From RFPW01 sp040401595 (GTDB taxonomy: Bacteria; Pseudomonadota; Gammaproteobacteria; Burkholderiales; Burkholderiaceae_E), in assembly GCA_040401595.1 (NCBI GenBank), contig JBBAOE010000022.1, positions 1 to 59,234 on the forward strand: a stretch of DNA of 59,234 bases. Direction: 5' to 3'. Below, piece after piece: positions 35,644-47,300 of this stretch. Made by a program: the position numbers and the translations under genes. The notes below the pieces were generated by a model, which searched no databases, was not told the origin of the DNA, and saw nothing but the letters and a program-made list of their open reading frames with translations. How positions within the stretch are numbered: the first letter of the stretch is position 1; each line of letters opens with the position of its first letter.

Positions 35644-36051
35644 TCAGGTTCCGATCTTGGCCGTCACCAAACCGACGTTGCGAATCCCCAAGCGCCCAGC
35701 GAGGTCAATGATGTCCACGACGGCGAAATAATTTGCCTGAGGGTCTCCCTGAACCATCATGGGCATCTGGGCATCGCGCGCAACCGCAGCAGCCAGCCGC
35801 GATTCGAGCTCGGCCATCGAAATACTCGCGCCATTCAACATTAAACCGCCGTCGGCCAGAATCCGCACGATGCGCATCTCTTTCGGTGGCGTCAGGCTCG
35901 GCTTATTGCTGGGTTTGGGCAAGTCGACCTTGATGCCCTGGATCGAGGCGGTCGTCATGACGATGAAGATCACCAACAACACGTACGCCAAATCCAGCAT
36001 CGGCGTCACGTTAATCGTGTCGTAGGGTTTTGAATCGTCCTGTACCTTCAT
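35644..36051 (-). CDS. exbD: ExbD/TolR-family protein (second copy)
   Basis: This 135-residue protein has one membrane helix (MLDLAYVLLVIFIVMTTASI) with the conserved aspartate (LD) at its start. A periplasmic domain follows. The N-terminus KPYDTINVTPMLDLAYV is typical ExbD. It forms the stator pore with the ExbB-domain protein encoded upstream. It is seven bases downstream of the other exbD gene, and the two proteins are similar in their N-terminal halves, so they arose by duplication. Confidence 0.92.
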   Translation of the reverse strand: MKVQDDSKPYDTINVTPMLDLAYVLLVIFIVMTTASIQGIKVDLPKPSNKPSLTPPKEMRIVRILADGGLMLNGASISMAELESRLAAAVARDAQMPMMVQGDPQANYFAVVDIIDLAGRLGIRNVGLVTAKIGT

Positions 36052-36058
36052 CGTGGGC

Positions 36059-36463
36059 TCAGATCCGTGGCCGGCCAGTCACCAGACCAATATCAGTGAT
36101 ATCGGCGCGTTTGAGCAGTTCGAGCACGAGCATCACCTTGGCGTATTGCGCATGCGCGTCGCCCTTCACCACAATGGGTTGCGCTGGGTTCAGTGCCTTG
36201 AGCTGCTTTAATCGTTCCTCTAGCTGCTCGGGCGTGACGGGATAAGCATCGATAAACAAGTCGCCTGCTTGCGTCACCGTGACTGCCTTGACTTTTTTGA
36301 CGGCCAACTGTCCCGTCGTCTTGGCCTTTGGCACGTCGACCCGCACCCCTTGCACGGACGCTGTCGTCATAATAATAAATATGACCAAAAGAACGTACGC
36401 AAGATCCAGCATCGGCGTGACGTTGATATCGTCATAGGGGGCGTTATCAGCTTGGATTTGCAT
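36059..36463 (-). CDS. exbD: ExbD/TolR-family protein (first copy)
   Basis: This 134-residue protein has the same helix as its neighbour (NVTPMLDLAYVLLVIFIIMTTASV) with the channel aspartate. The C-terminal domain (KVKAVTVTQAGDLFIDAYPVTPEQLEERLKQLK) is the periplasmic swapped-dimer type. Two ExbD per ExbB occurs in some multi-component TonB systems. It begins two bases after the stop of the ExbB fusion. Confidence 0.92.
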   Translation of the reverse strand: MQIQADNAPYDDINVTPMLDLAYVLLVIFIIMTTASVQGVRVDVPKAKTTGQLAVKKVKAVTVTQAGDLFIDAYPVTPEQLEERLKQLKALNPAQPIVVKGDAHAQYAKVMLVLELLKRADITDIGLVTGRPRI

Positions 36464-36465
36464 GC

Positions 36466-38241
36466 TTAATCTGAGTAATGTTCCGCCGTCAGCGTCAGCA
36501 ATTCGTCAGCAAAAACCTGAGTATCCGCACTGACGTTTTTGATTTGAATTGCCAGCCAGTTGTAGCCAAACAGCGCTGGGATGGCAACCGCGAGGCCGGC
36601 TACGGTCGCCACCAGCGCGGCCGCGATCCCCGGGGCAATCGAGTTGACGTTGACGTCACCGCTGGCGGCAATCGCGGCAAACGTGATCATCACGCCGACC
36701 ACGGTGCCCAGCAAGCCCAGAAAAGGCCCTCCCGAAATCGCGATCGTCAATAGAACGATGCCGCTATTGAAGCGTTGATTGAGTCGAACCTGATTGGCGT
36801 CCAAGGCAGCGCGGACCGCCTCGAGCATGGCGGGGCTGAGCACGAGACTGCTACCACGATTTTTAAGGACGTCCAACCGTTTCTGTACCTCGACCATCGC
36901 CGACTGATACAGCGCATAGGTCGACGAATTTCGTAGCGCTGTATTCGCAGCCAATTGCCGCACCTGGGCATGATGGGGATCGAGCAGAGCAGCGGTCTGC
37001 GAACGAAACAACTCGAAAAACAGGCCATTCGCCTTTCGCACGGCGTTGAGGGCAACCGCCTTTGCAACCATCACCCAAAGACTGATCACAAACATGATCA
37101 TCAAGATCCCAATCACGATCCAACCGTCGATCGTGACGGCCCCAAGCAGGATCGCAACATAAGAAGCACTCGCTTCTTCGGCCTCCTCGTCGGCCAAGCC
37201 CAGCATCAGCGATTCGGCCGCCTGCGAGAGCGCCAAGGCGCGGGCGTAATCGGTGCTGCGCGCCACGGTTGCGAACGCCACTTCGTCGAGTTCACCACGC
37301 AACCCTTCACCAATCGCAATAGGTCCACTCACGTCGGGCAACGCAATGGCCCCGCGACCAACCTCAACGGCGTCGACATGGATCGATCCCTGCCCGCCGA
37401 CAACGCTGACGACGACATGCTGCCAAATTCCCGGTTTGAGCGGTGCACTGGCCTTCAGGTTTGCACCGGCAACGCGCAGCGCCGGCATACCTGCCTCGAG
37501 GCGCAACTCGATGCCCTGCCCTGGCGCGCCAAACGTCATCAAACCGCCATCCTCGGCAGCGCTCGGTCGCACCCAGGCGGAGAAGGTAAACCCGTCCGCC
37601 GCACGCACGGTCAGGTTGGGTGCCGCGGGGATCAACAGCCGCGCGCTGCCGTCGAACGCCGCCGCGGCACCGATAGCGCCGGCTGGAACCGGACGCGCGT
37701 TCGACTGGATGGGCTCGGCAACGCGGCCGGAGGCGTCGCGCACGACCCCATCGGCGTCAAAATGCAACACGAAGGCCTGCGCAGCGTCATAAGTGGCACG
37801 CGCATCGGCCGCTGCGGGCGCCTTGGTATCGCCCCATTGCACGACGATGGCATCGGCGGTCGAATTGGCGTTGATCTTCGGCAGCTGGACCCAAACGGCC
37901 GCAAGTTCGTTCGCGGCATCAAATGACTCGAGATGAAACTTGAGCGGCGTCTTGCCATCGGCGGCAAAAAACCGCAGGTCTGATCCATCGGGGGCCGTTT
38001 GCGTGAAATCAAAATTGCCACTGTGCAGTCGCACCAAGACTGGCAATTGCGTGACGGCCTCCTTGAGATCAGCACCCTGCGCGGTGGTGTCGAACGAAAA
38101 GCGCCGTTTGCCCGCGTCGGCCGCAGTCGACTGCAGTGGCCATGCGCAAAGTGCAAACAGAGCCAATAAATAGCCAAGCACACGACGGCCACCGATCAAC
38201 GTCGGGCAGCGAACCTCAGCGAAGCTTGATATTAGGAACAC
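36466..38241 (-). CDS. DUF2341-lectin-ExbB fusion protein
   Basis: This 591-residue protein has a signal peptide (about 20-41). Residues 45-145 are DUF2341-like (LPVLVRLHSGNFDFTQTAPDGSDLRF, WVQLPKI). Residues ~150-345 are a concanavalin/LamG-like domain (FTFSAWVRPS, WQHVVVSVVGG, GELDEVAFATVARS). A membrane segment follows at ~361-398, then the TolQ/ExbB/MotA channel domain (LLTIAISGGPFLGLLGTVVGVMITF, APGIAAALVATVAGLAVAIPALFGYNW). The periplasmic lectin-like part joined to a motor subunit is notable. The start is GTG at 38241 with AGGAG nine bases before it. It leads the exbD-exbD-tonB set. Confidence 0.9.
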   Translation of the reverse strand: MFLISSFAEVRCPTLIGGRRVLGYLLALFALCAWPLQSTAADAGKRRFSFDTTAQGADLKEAVTQLPVLVRLHSGNFDFTQTAPDGSDLRFFAADGKTPLKFHLESFDAANELAAVWVQLPKINANSTADAIVVQWGDTKAPAAADARATYDAAQAFVLHFDADGVVRDASGRVAEPIQSNARPVPAGAIGAAAAFDGSARLLIPAAPNLTVRAADGFTFSAWVRPSAAEDGGLMTFGAPGQGIELRLEAGMPALRVAGANLKASAPLKPGIWQHVVVSVVGGQGSIHVDAVEVGRGAIALPDVSGPIAIGEGLRGELDEVAFATVARSTDYARALALSQAAESLMLGLADEEAEEASASYVAILLGAVTIDGWIVIGILMIMFVISLWVMVAKAVALNAVRKANGLFFELFRSQTAALLDPHHAQVRQLAANTALRNSSTYALYQSAMVEVQKRLDVLKNRGSSLVLSPAMLEAVRAALDANQVRLNQRFNSGIVLLTIAISGGPFLGLLGTVVGVMITFAAIAASGDVNVNSIAPGIAAALVATVAGLAVAIPALFGYNWLAIQIKNVSADTQVFADELLTLTAEHYSD

Positions 38242-38298
38242 TTACAAGAACTCCTGAAAAACTGCCCAGATAATCACACGCGGCGTTGGATCAAAACA

Positions 38299-38317
38299 CG
38301 AATTGAATTGCAATTCG
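38299..38317 (-). terminator. Short inverted repeat between the tpsA gene and the ExbB fusion gene
   Basis: Arms CGAATTG (38299-38305) and CAATTCG (38311-38317) with a five-base loop; on the coding strand TGTTTTG follows. It lies in the 110-base gap between the corrected stop of the giant exoprotein (38352) and the next start. It might be a weak terminator or attenuator; the T-run is poor. Confidence 0.3.
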
Positions 38318-38351
38318 ATGAGAGAAGGGTTCGTGCTCGCCTTTTTGAGGT

Positions 38352-41300
38352 TCACGACTGAGTGCGGACGCGCCGCCGTTTTTTCTCATCTTCCGCGGAC
38401 GGCTCGGATTGCGTTGGCTCGGGTTGCGTCGGCTCGGGTTGCGTCGGCTCGGCCGNNNNNNNNNNNNNNNNNNNNNNNNNNNNNNNNNNNNNNNNNNNNN
38501 NNNNNNNNNNNNNNNNNNNNNNNNNNNNNNNNNNNNNNNNNNNNNNNNNNNNNNNGGCTCGGATTGCGTTGGCTCGGGTTGCGTCGGCTCGGGTTGCGTC
38601 GGCTCGGCCGCGCCGGGAACCGATTGTTCCGGATTCGGCTGAGCGTCGCCGCCTGGCACGCCAAAGCCCAGCACCTCGACACCCAGATTCAGCAGGCGAC
38701 GATTCTCCGAACCGGCCGCCGCGACCGACTTGCCTGCCCCCTCACTGGCAGCGGCAGCGCCAGGGGGTGCCGCCACCGCGACCGCAGGCACCAAAGAAGG
38801 GGCGCCACTTACACCCCCCGCCGCGCTGATGTTGCCGGCGTTCAAGACGGTCTGAGCGACCACCTCGACCGTTCCGGTCGAGCGTACACCCGCGTCGCCG
38901 GCGTCAAAAATCCCACGCGGCGCAACTGGATACACGTTACTGGCGGGCTGGTCAGGGGTGGTCCGCAAGGTTGCGATACCAGAGCCCGCGATCGACGCAG
39001 AAATATCGATCTTCGTGTTGCCATTTTGATCGGTCGTCAATAGTGGCGGGGGTGCTGAGGATGCGGTCTTTGAGCCGCGACCCGCGTCAATATTGCCGTA
39101 TTGGGATACCAAACTGATATCGCCACCGCGCAAAGAAAAAACACGGCCCGTGTTAACGGCGAAATCGTCCTTCACCAGGGCACGAATATCACCGCCGCGA
39201 ATCGAAAAAATGCCAAGACTGGCGGCTGGCCTTGCCGCAATAAAATCCGGCACCCGAATCAGGCTCACGTCCACAGAACCCGCGGGCGCGAACAAGTCGA
39301 TCGAACCGCCCTGCTCGGTACGCACCTGGCTACCCGTCAGCGAAATATTTCCGGCAACTGCTAGCGACGGAAAGACCTTGGCGATCGTGGCGTCAAAAAC
39401 CTGAAGGCCGGGTTCGCGTGCGCTGGTCACCAAGTTGGCAAAAAACGCACGGTTCGCCTCGCCCGATACATTCTCGACACCGCTCGTAGCGGACCCTAGC
39501 GCGCCCGTCGGGATTCCGGCACTTACCTCGATCCGCGCGCCGCCCTCCGCCAAATAGGGGTTATCGAGGTTGCCGCGCGATACCAACCCGCCCGAGTTAC
39601 CGAGGTCAACATTACGTCCCCCGATCACCGAGAGTCGACCGGGCCCGGTGATGACGTGATCGACCGGGTTGCCGTCGACGGTAGGCACCGTCGTATCGAC
39701 AAGGTCACGGCCCGCGCGCAGGATGCTGACGTCGGCCGCCGCCGTGTGTTGAACGCGGAATCCAAAATCAACAATGTCGAGCGCTGCTTGCACCTCGATC
39801 GGTTTGTTGGAGATGAGGGACGCGACGCCTTGGATATCGCCCTGCACATCCCCTTGACGTGCAACCACCCGAACCGGCGCAGCATCCGAGAGGGGCTGTG
39901 CTGGGTCGTGACCTAAAACGCCCTCGACAACCCCGCGCAGCAACTTGAAATCAAGGTCCGTCAGGGGACGCGGAGTCTCGATAGACGGTAGACGGGTTGG
40001 TGCAATATCGGCAAGCACGGTGCCGTAGGCTTCATTCAGACCGTTCTTTAAAAACACGGACTGCTCAGCCATCAGTTGCAGTTGGCTGGTGTTGGCCGGC
40101 GCGAGGGTCACGCTGCGGCGCACTTCAACGTTGCCCCCGAGCGCCGCCAAGGTCAATTGTGGCGGCACCACGCGAAACAGCCAGGGGTAGTCGATGCCCG
40201 ATTCCGGCGATAACTCAAACGATGGACCGACCCCAGCGGCCATTTGATCCAATAGCGCGCCGTCATTATTCAAGGCCACACTACCACCCGAGGACATCAA
40301 TCGCAGCGAGGATGACGGCCCGTAGCTTAAAAACGTGGTTGTACCGTTCGACAACACATTTGCCGTGCTCTGCAGGGTTAAGGTCGGATTAAACGCGGCT
40401 TCAAGCTCCAGATCCCCCCCGGCGACCACCTTCACCGCGGCGTCGCCCAGGGCCAAGACTGGTCTCGTTGCCTTATATTCCGGCACATCCGGGTTCGTCA
40501 CTCGGTCTAAAACATTCGGCTCACCAAGCGTAAGCGTCCCGCCGGCCCGCAAATTTGCGCCGCCCCGTTGCACGTAGAACGTGCCGCCCTCGATGTTCTG
40601 ACCTGCCACGACAGAAAGAACCCCGCCGCCGAGCGTGTGCAAAACAGGCTTGTCTCCAGGGGAGTCAGTCTCCTTAAGCCCAAACCAGCCCGTGCTCGCT
40701 ACGCTCGCGCCCAGGTTGCGCACACTTCCCGCTAGGGCTGTGACCGACACGTCGCCCCCACCAAAGGTCGCAACACCTTGATTAAAGTAGTCAGGCCGAA
40801 TCCACCACGCCGTTGAATTTTCGTCTCCCTGGCGGAACAACCAGTTATTCACTAATTGAGGGGTGGGTGTGCCGAGCACATCACGCCCCGCGAGCAAGGA
40901 AATAGCGCCACCCCCCGTGCCGAACAAGGGAGGAATTTGCGCAAACCCATAGGATTCATTGACGTAATCGGCGCTCGGGGCACCGGCGATTTCGGGCACT
41001 ACGGCTTCCCCTGCCGTGTAAACCGTCGCACCGAGACGAATATCAAACTGCGGGGTCCCCGGCGAGGGTGCGAAAGCTCGACCGAAAACAAGGTCGCGCC
41101 CTGCCGCAAGCTGAATCTGCCCGGTTCCGGTGCGCAAAAGGGCGACTGGCAAGTCGGAGTTATTGGGCTCGCCGAGTTCGTCGACCATGACCGGGCGCGC
41201 GAAGTCGAGCACCAGATCCGCGCTACCGGGTCGAACCGCAAGGGGATTTGCCGCCATTAAATCGGCACCTGCGGCCATCCGGTAGCTGGCAGAAGCACCG

Positions 41301-44300
41301 GTTCCGAGTTGCCAACCCGGCATCGCTGCGCCCTCATCCTCGGGATAGACGAATCCATCGCTGATTGAACCCAACACCGACAATCGACCCGCCGCCCGTA
41401 AGGTCAAGGCCACCGGTTCGCCGCCAAAACGCCAGCGACTCAAATCCCAGCCCCGCTGTGAAGCGATTTCGGCAGATTCGTTCACGGAAACCACCAAATC
41501 GCCGCTCGTTTGCACCTCAATTCCAGGCTGCAATCGCATTCCGGGCAAATCAACCCGCGCAATCACCGCATCCTGGTTCTGCATCAATCGATCGGCGTCT
41601 GCAAACATGCGTCCATTCGGGCTTGCGTCCAAGTTGGTCGAGCTATCCGCAGCCTCCGAAATCGTACCGTCCCCTTCCAGCCGATAAACCCGAACCGCCT
41701 CAACGATCGTTTCCCGGCTGCCAAAAATCTTGGCCCCACCGGCTTGTAGCGCGACATCATCGCCGTCGGCAGTCTGAGGCGCGCGCAGCCAAACGCGCCC
41801 CCCCGCGCCACCACCGGCGCCACTGACCTGCAGTTGAGCACCCGACTCGAGAACGAGACCATCTTGCACCAGGGTCCCCGCGGCCCCTACGGCAGCATCC
41901 GCCTGCGAGGCCGAGAGTAAAATCCGACCGCCCTCCTGATCGACTGCCGTAGCACGTGCATCGAGGACCGCGTTCGAGCCTATCCGAATGCTCGGCGCAT
42001 AGAGCTCAATCTTGCCGCCACGGTCGCCACTGGCGTCGATCGCGCCGTCCACCAAGATCGCGCCGCCATCGGCTGCAAGCCTGACCTCGTGGGCCCGGAT
42101 TGAGCGGCCCACCGGCAGGCGAACCTCACCCGAGCGGACCCGAAGGTCGAGAGACTCTGTGAACCCTGAACTCTTCAATTTGTCATTCAGCGCGACGAAA
42201 CCCCCGTCCGCCAAATAGCCGACATCCAACGCAAAGCTGCCTTGACGCATGTCGGTACCCCCCCTCGGATCGGCGGACCCTAGGGCGGTCGCGTTCCCCA
42301 CCAGGCGGCCGTCAATCGAGGCGGTGGCGTTGGGTGCGACGAGGCGAACGCTGCCGGCGTCGGCCCCTCGAGCGCTGACGTCCAAAACGGCATTGGCACC
42401 AATTTCCACCATGCCCGCGGCGCTTTCGAGCGTGATCGTGCCCGCTGGCGCGGTCATTTGCGTTGAACCAAAGTTACGCGTGAAGGAGGAGACGTCCAGA
42501 CGTCCCCCCGCAATCCGCACCCCCTTGTCCCCACTGAGCGTGATCTGGCCCGCGGGGACTTGGATCGTGGTGTCGACCAACAAACTACCGTTCGCCTGGA
42601 GCGCCAGCAGGCCTCCGCCCTGCAACTCGGTATCGGTGTTCGAGCCCGCCGTCGTCGGTGATCGCAGAGCCATATCCCCCTGGCCGCTGATGGCAGCCAA
42701 ACCACCCGCCGTTGTCACGATTCGCCCAGCCGCGATCTCGACGTCGGCGCCAACCTGCAGCTGCGAACCACCCGCCAGGCTGAGCCGCTGGCCGCTTTGG
42801 AGGGCAGTGCTTTGATAACCCAAAATTGAGAACGTTCCGCCACTGAGCACCAAATTTTTGGACGCGCTCAGGAGTAAGGATCCTCGCGTCTGAAGGTCGC
42901 TCAACTCCGGTGCGACCGAGCCGTTGATGCCGCTCAGCGTGATCGTCCCGGCAAACAAGCGGGCATCCTCGATGCTCGCCTGCGACGCCGAGCCAGCATT
43001 CAAAAGGCCATTCGCCGCGAGGGTAAGTCTCCCGAGCGAGGCACTCCCAAGGACAACCGAGCCATACAGGTCAATCGTGCTATTGCTCTTCAAGGTCACG
43101 GAGGACAACTTGGTGAGCGCCGCAAGTTCAGCCGCACCAAGGCGAATATCCTGGACGTCAGCCGGTATTGCCGAACCCAGGCTGATGCGGGGGCCAGCCA
43201 GGGTCAAGACGCCGCCGTCGGCCAACTCAATCGGCGAGGCCAAGTTAAAGTTGGCGGTGGCGTCGAGTGCCGCCGCACCCGCTGCGCGCACCACAGCGCC
43301 GCGCGCGAGTTCGAGGGTGCCCGTGGAACCGGTTGCCGACTCCCGAAGCACGGCAAGATCGCTTGTTATTGCGCCCGAAAGTCGAACCAAGGCGCCGTTC
43401 GCGGCCTCCCCTGAACCCGCGACCTGCATCAACTGGTTGGGCCGATTGGGTGCTGTTTGCGCACGCAAATCGGCGCGGTCATTGACTTGGATGCTTTCCG
43501 TTGCGGCGAGAACCAATTCTGCTGCCGCTAAGGGTGCGCCACCGCCATTGTCGACCGTGATCCGCGACGCGCGCACATCGAGCGAGGTCTTGTTCCCCTC
43601 GACGCGTCGGACCCCGCCAATCAAGAGGCTCTCGGCGTTCATGGCCGTCAACTCGTTGGCGGCGAGTTCAACCGTCGCGGAAGCGGGATCGGCAGGGCCA
43701 GTGAACTGATCTACGTTGGCCCGAATCACCAACTCGGGAGCGGCAATATCGGCCATACCGGATCGGGGGCCGAGGGCGCCTGCGGCGACCGAAGCTCGTC
43801 GCTCGACTCCGTTCAGGCGGACGTTGCCGCTTAGCTGCAGACCCGCGGTGACATCAACCGAAAGATGCCCGCCATCGGCGGGCAGGATGACGTTGCTCAG
43901 ACCGATGGCGTCGGCCTGTGCAGCAAAAAAGCCATTCGCATCGTAAAGACGGTATTCAGAGCGCTGGCGTACGAGCGAATTGGCAACGAGACTAAACGCC
44001 ATCGGTTCAGAGGCCACCGGGCGCACCGCGGCCGACGCAAGCAGCCCCCCTTCCGGACGTGCGATCGCGACCTTCTGTCCGGCAAGCGTGATCGATCCAT
44101 CCGATTCAAGTCGGTTAGATCGCGCGCTGAAGTTGGTACTCGCGGGCAGCGCGCTGATCGCATAGGCGCCCGGCAGCAAGGCATAGCGCGCGGGCAAAAG
44201 CGTGTAATAGCCCGCTACCAGACCACCATATCCGGAAAGCCAAACGCTATCGCCTGCTCGCAAACCCGCCGATTGCCCACCCTCCAGACCGGCATCCCAA

Positions 44301-47300
44301 TCGATCGGTGCGACTGAGGTCTGTACCCCGGGAAGGATTGCAAAGCGATTCGGTGCCAGGAGGAAATCGCTCGAACCAAGCGGGCCCGGAACAAACTCGC
44401 TAGCCAATAGTTGACCGCCTCCTTCCAACGCCAGCGTCGCGCCCTTGTCCAAGCGCACCGTCGGCGCATGGATCTGAATGGCTTTCTCGGTCAGCGAGCG
44501 CTCGTAGAGATCGGCCATCCGATCCGGATTGACGGTTAAGCGAACGGTCCCGGCGTTGCCGAACGTGTAATTCCAGTCCTGCCCATTGGCAACGCTGCCG
44601 AAGGGAAGCGTTGCCGAACCGGCAACGCTGGTGACGCTGCCCGGCAAAAACCGGATCGACTCGCTCGCTTCGAAACGCAGCGTCCCGTTCGGCGCGCTGA
44701 TTCGACCACCCTGTTCGATCGACGAGGCCGTCATCGAAAGACTGCCCATCGCGGAGAACACCGGAGCGTTGATCGGTGCGCCCTCCAGCGGCGGCAAGAC
44801 CCGAAAAACACCCGCCCCGGGCAGTTGGCTCAGGCGAATTGAGAAGTCGCTCAGCGTGGTCGGGTAAATCTGGGCTGCACGCAGTTCAAGCGAACCCGTA
44901 CTCAGTAAGCCGCCCTGCAAAGAAATTTGATCGCGCGTGGTTTGGTCACTGCTGGTGGGTGTGAACGTCGGCAAACCCGATAAGCGAATGGCCTCGACGG
45001 CCGAAACCCGAGTCGACGCAAAGCCATCGATCGCTGATTGACCAACGATATCCACCGAATTGGCGAGAATCTCAAGCTTGCCGTCTGCCGCCGCTTGCGG
45101 ATTGTCAAGATCGACCCGGTCCCGGGCGCGGGTTTGGGTTAAGTCATCGCGGTTACCAAGTTGCACCCATGGTGCCTCGATCAGCACCGGGGCTCCCGCA
45201 AAACCGGATCGCAGGATCGGCGTATCGAGCACGATTGAGGCGCCGGCTAGCAGACGGGTCCCGGCGGCCAGGGTGATGCTGGAGTCGCTCTTGAAATTCA
45301 GACGATCGAAGCCCGCACCGGCGAATGCAGCTGTGTCGAGCCAACCGCGTCCCGCCAGCAGGTCGAGATTCGCCCCGGGTAACAAGGAGAAATTCCGTTC
45401 GGCGCTCGGCCCGATCATTAAATCCAACTGCGCACTCGGGTAACCATCGGCGTCCTCTGCACCCTCACGGTCGAGCGCAAATAGCAAGGTCCCCCCTTGC
45501 GCCGACGCCCGACCCGGTGCACCCAAACCCTTGGCCTGCCACCACAAACCCTCACGCGCCCGCACCGTGATGCTGCCCGCGGACGTGCCCACGCGAGCCG
45601 GCGGCAAGGCAGTGCTACCCGACTGGAACCGAAGTACCCCCGCGTCCACACCGCTCACGTCGAGGACTGCTCCAGGGGCTGCAACGACGTATCCAACGAC
45701 CGACCCGAGTCCGCTCGCCTGCGGGCGACCGATGGAAATCGCGCCACCGTCGAGCAGAGACCCTTGGGTAAAACCACCGACTTCGCTCAGACGCGCGGTG
45801 CTGCCAAGGGCGAGCAAACGCGCATGTTCATCGAGCCAGATCCCACGCACGGGGCTGTATTGGGCGGCTGCGCTGCCAGCCGGTGATTCCGTGACCAAAC
45901 TCAAGTTAATCTTGCCACCCGGCGCTTCAATGCGGCCATCGACGATCAGTTGTCGACCCGCCGCAAGCGACACCGTCGCTCCCGGGTCGGCGACAATCGC
46001 GGCGTTGGTGCCGATGTCGAGCTTGCCAACGCTCAACACCGAAGCGCTCAATTCGTCGGCCGCGGGAAGGATCTCGTCAGGCCCCGCGGTCAAGGAGTTT
46101 GCGCTCAAGGACACATTGGTTGCCGGGCGTGTGCCCGCGAGGCCACTCAGCGCCAGCAAGCTCGGCTCGGCGGCGCGATGAATCGAACCTGAACCGATAC
46201 GGGCAGCGTCCTGGCGCACCACGAAGCTGCTCGTTCGAGGGCTTACTTGAACGCCAGGGCGCAAGCTTAGATTTGCGTTGGCTGCAATCGAGTAAGCGCT
46301 AAAACCCCCGTTCTGAAAAAATGAAGGGGTCAGATAGAGATCTTGCGGGTCTGATCGCTCGCTTTCGTCCGATAACGGCTCTGGCAGTTTGCTGTCGATG
46401 ACCACGTTACGGCCCGTTAAGCGCAGAGCGCCGCCCGCCCGGTTCGCAGAAAAGTCCCAGCCGTAGCCGAGCAACTGCACACCTCGACCAAGCAAGAGTT
46501 CATTGTCGAATTCTGGGCTCAGAGACGTGGCAAGCTTGGTCGCCCGCAAACTCAAGGCTCCGCTGGAACCCTTTGTCAATTTGCCAAATGCGTCGAGCCA
46601 AGCACCGGCCGAGACGTCGACGCTGGCGCCCTCGCCCAAGAGCACGCGGTTAGCAGCAAGGTCAATCGAGCCGCCCGCAATCGCGACCTCCCCGACCAAG
46701 AGGCCCGCCGAATTGCGGACCGGGTTGGTTTGGAAAGAGTCATTCACCCAACGCCCCGCGACGTCGAGCTTGAGCCCGGGGTCGACGGTGATCGCATTAC
46801 GGGCACTGGCGATGAAGCTACCGGACGGGATCGAAACATCAGCCTTAATCAACACGTTGCCGCGACCGGTTTCGATGTCGCCGGTGTTGTTCGACCCAAC
46901 GGCAGTGAGTCGTATATCGCCTCCGGGCGAGAGCGACACCGGCCGCTCGATCCGAATCTCCCCCAGACTGGTGAAATTCAGGCGCGAAAATCCACCCTGC
47001 TTCAGCACCGCGGTATCGACGACCAAGGTCGATTCGTCCGACTGACTTTGATCCAAGCCCGCGCCCAAGGCCAGGTCCTGCGCAATACCAGGACCACTGG
47101 CGCCGGCCGTGGTCGCTCCCAGCGAGAGCGATCCGCCAGCCGGACGGCTAGTGGTCCCAACCACCCGCTGCCGCTCGCCGAGCGTGACTTGGGCCCCGAG
47201 CGATGCCCCCAAGCCGATCTGCGGGGCAGCGATCTGAATCGAACCGGCGCTACGCCCCTCCGTATAACCCGGCTCAAAATTTGCCAGCCCAGGCAGTTGC

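Noticed and set aside
38291..38351. Extension of the TpsA frame to a stop at 38291
   Set aside because: This frame arises only by reading through 100 N plus a duplicated 55-mer. The Arg/Asn/Ser-rich tail it gives is the PTQPE repeat read out of frame.
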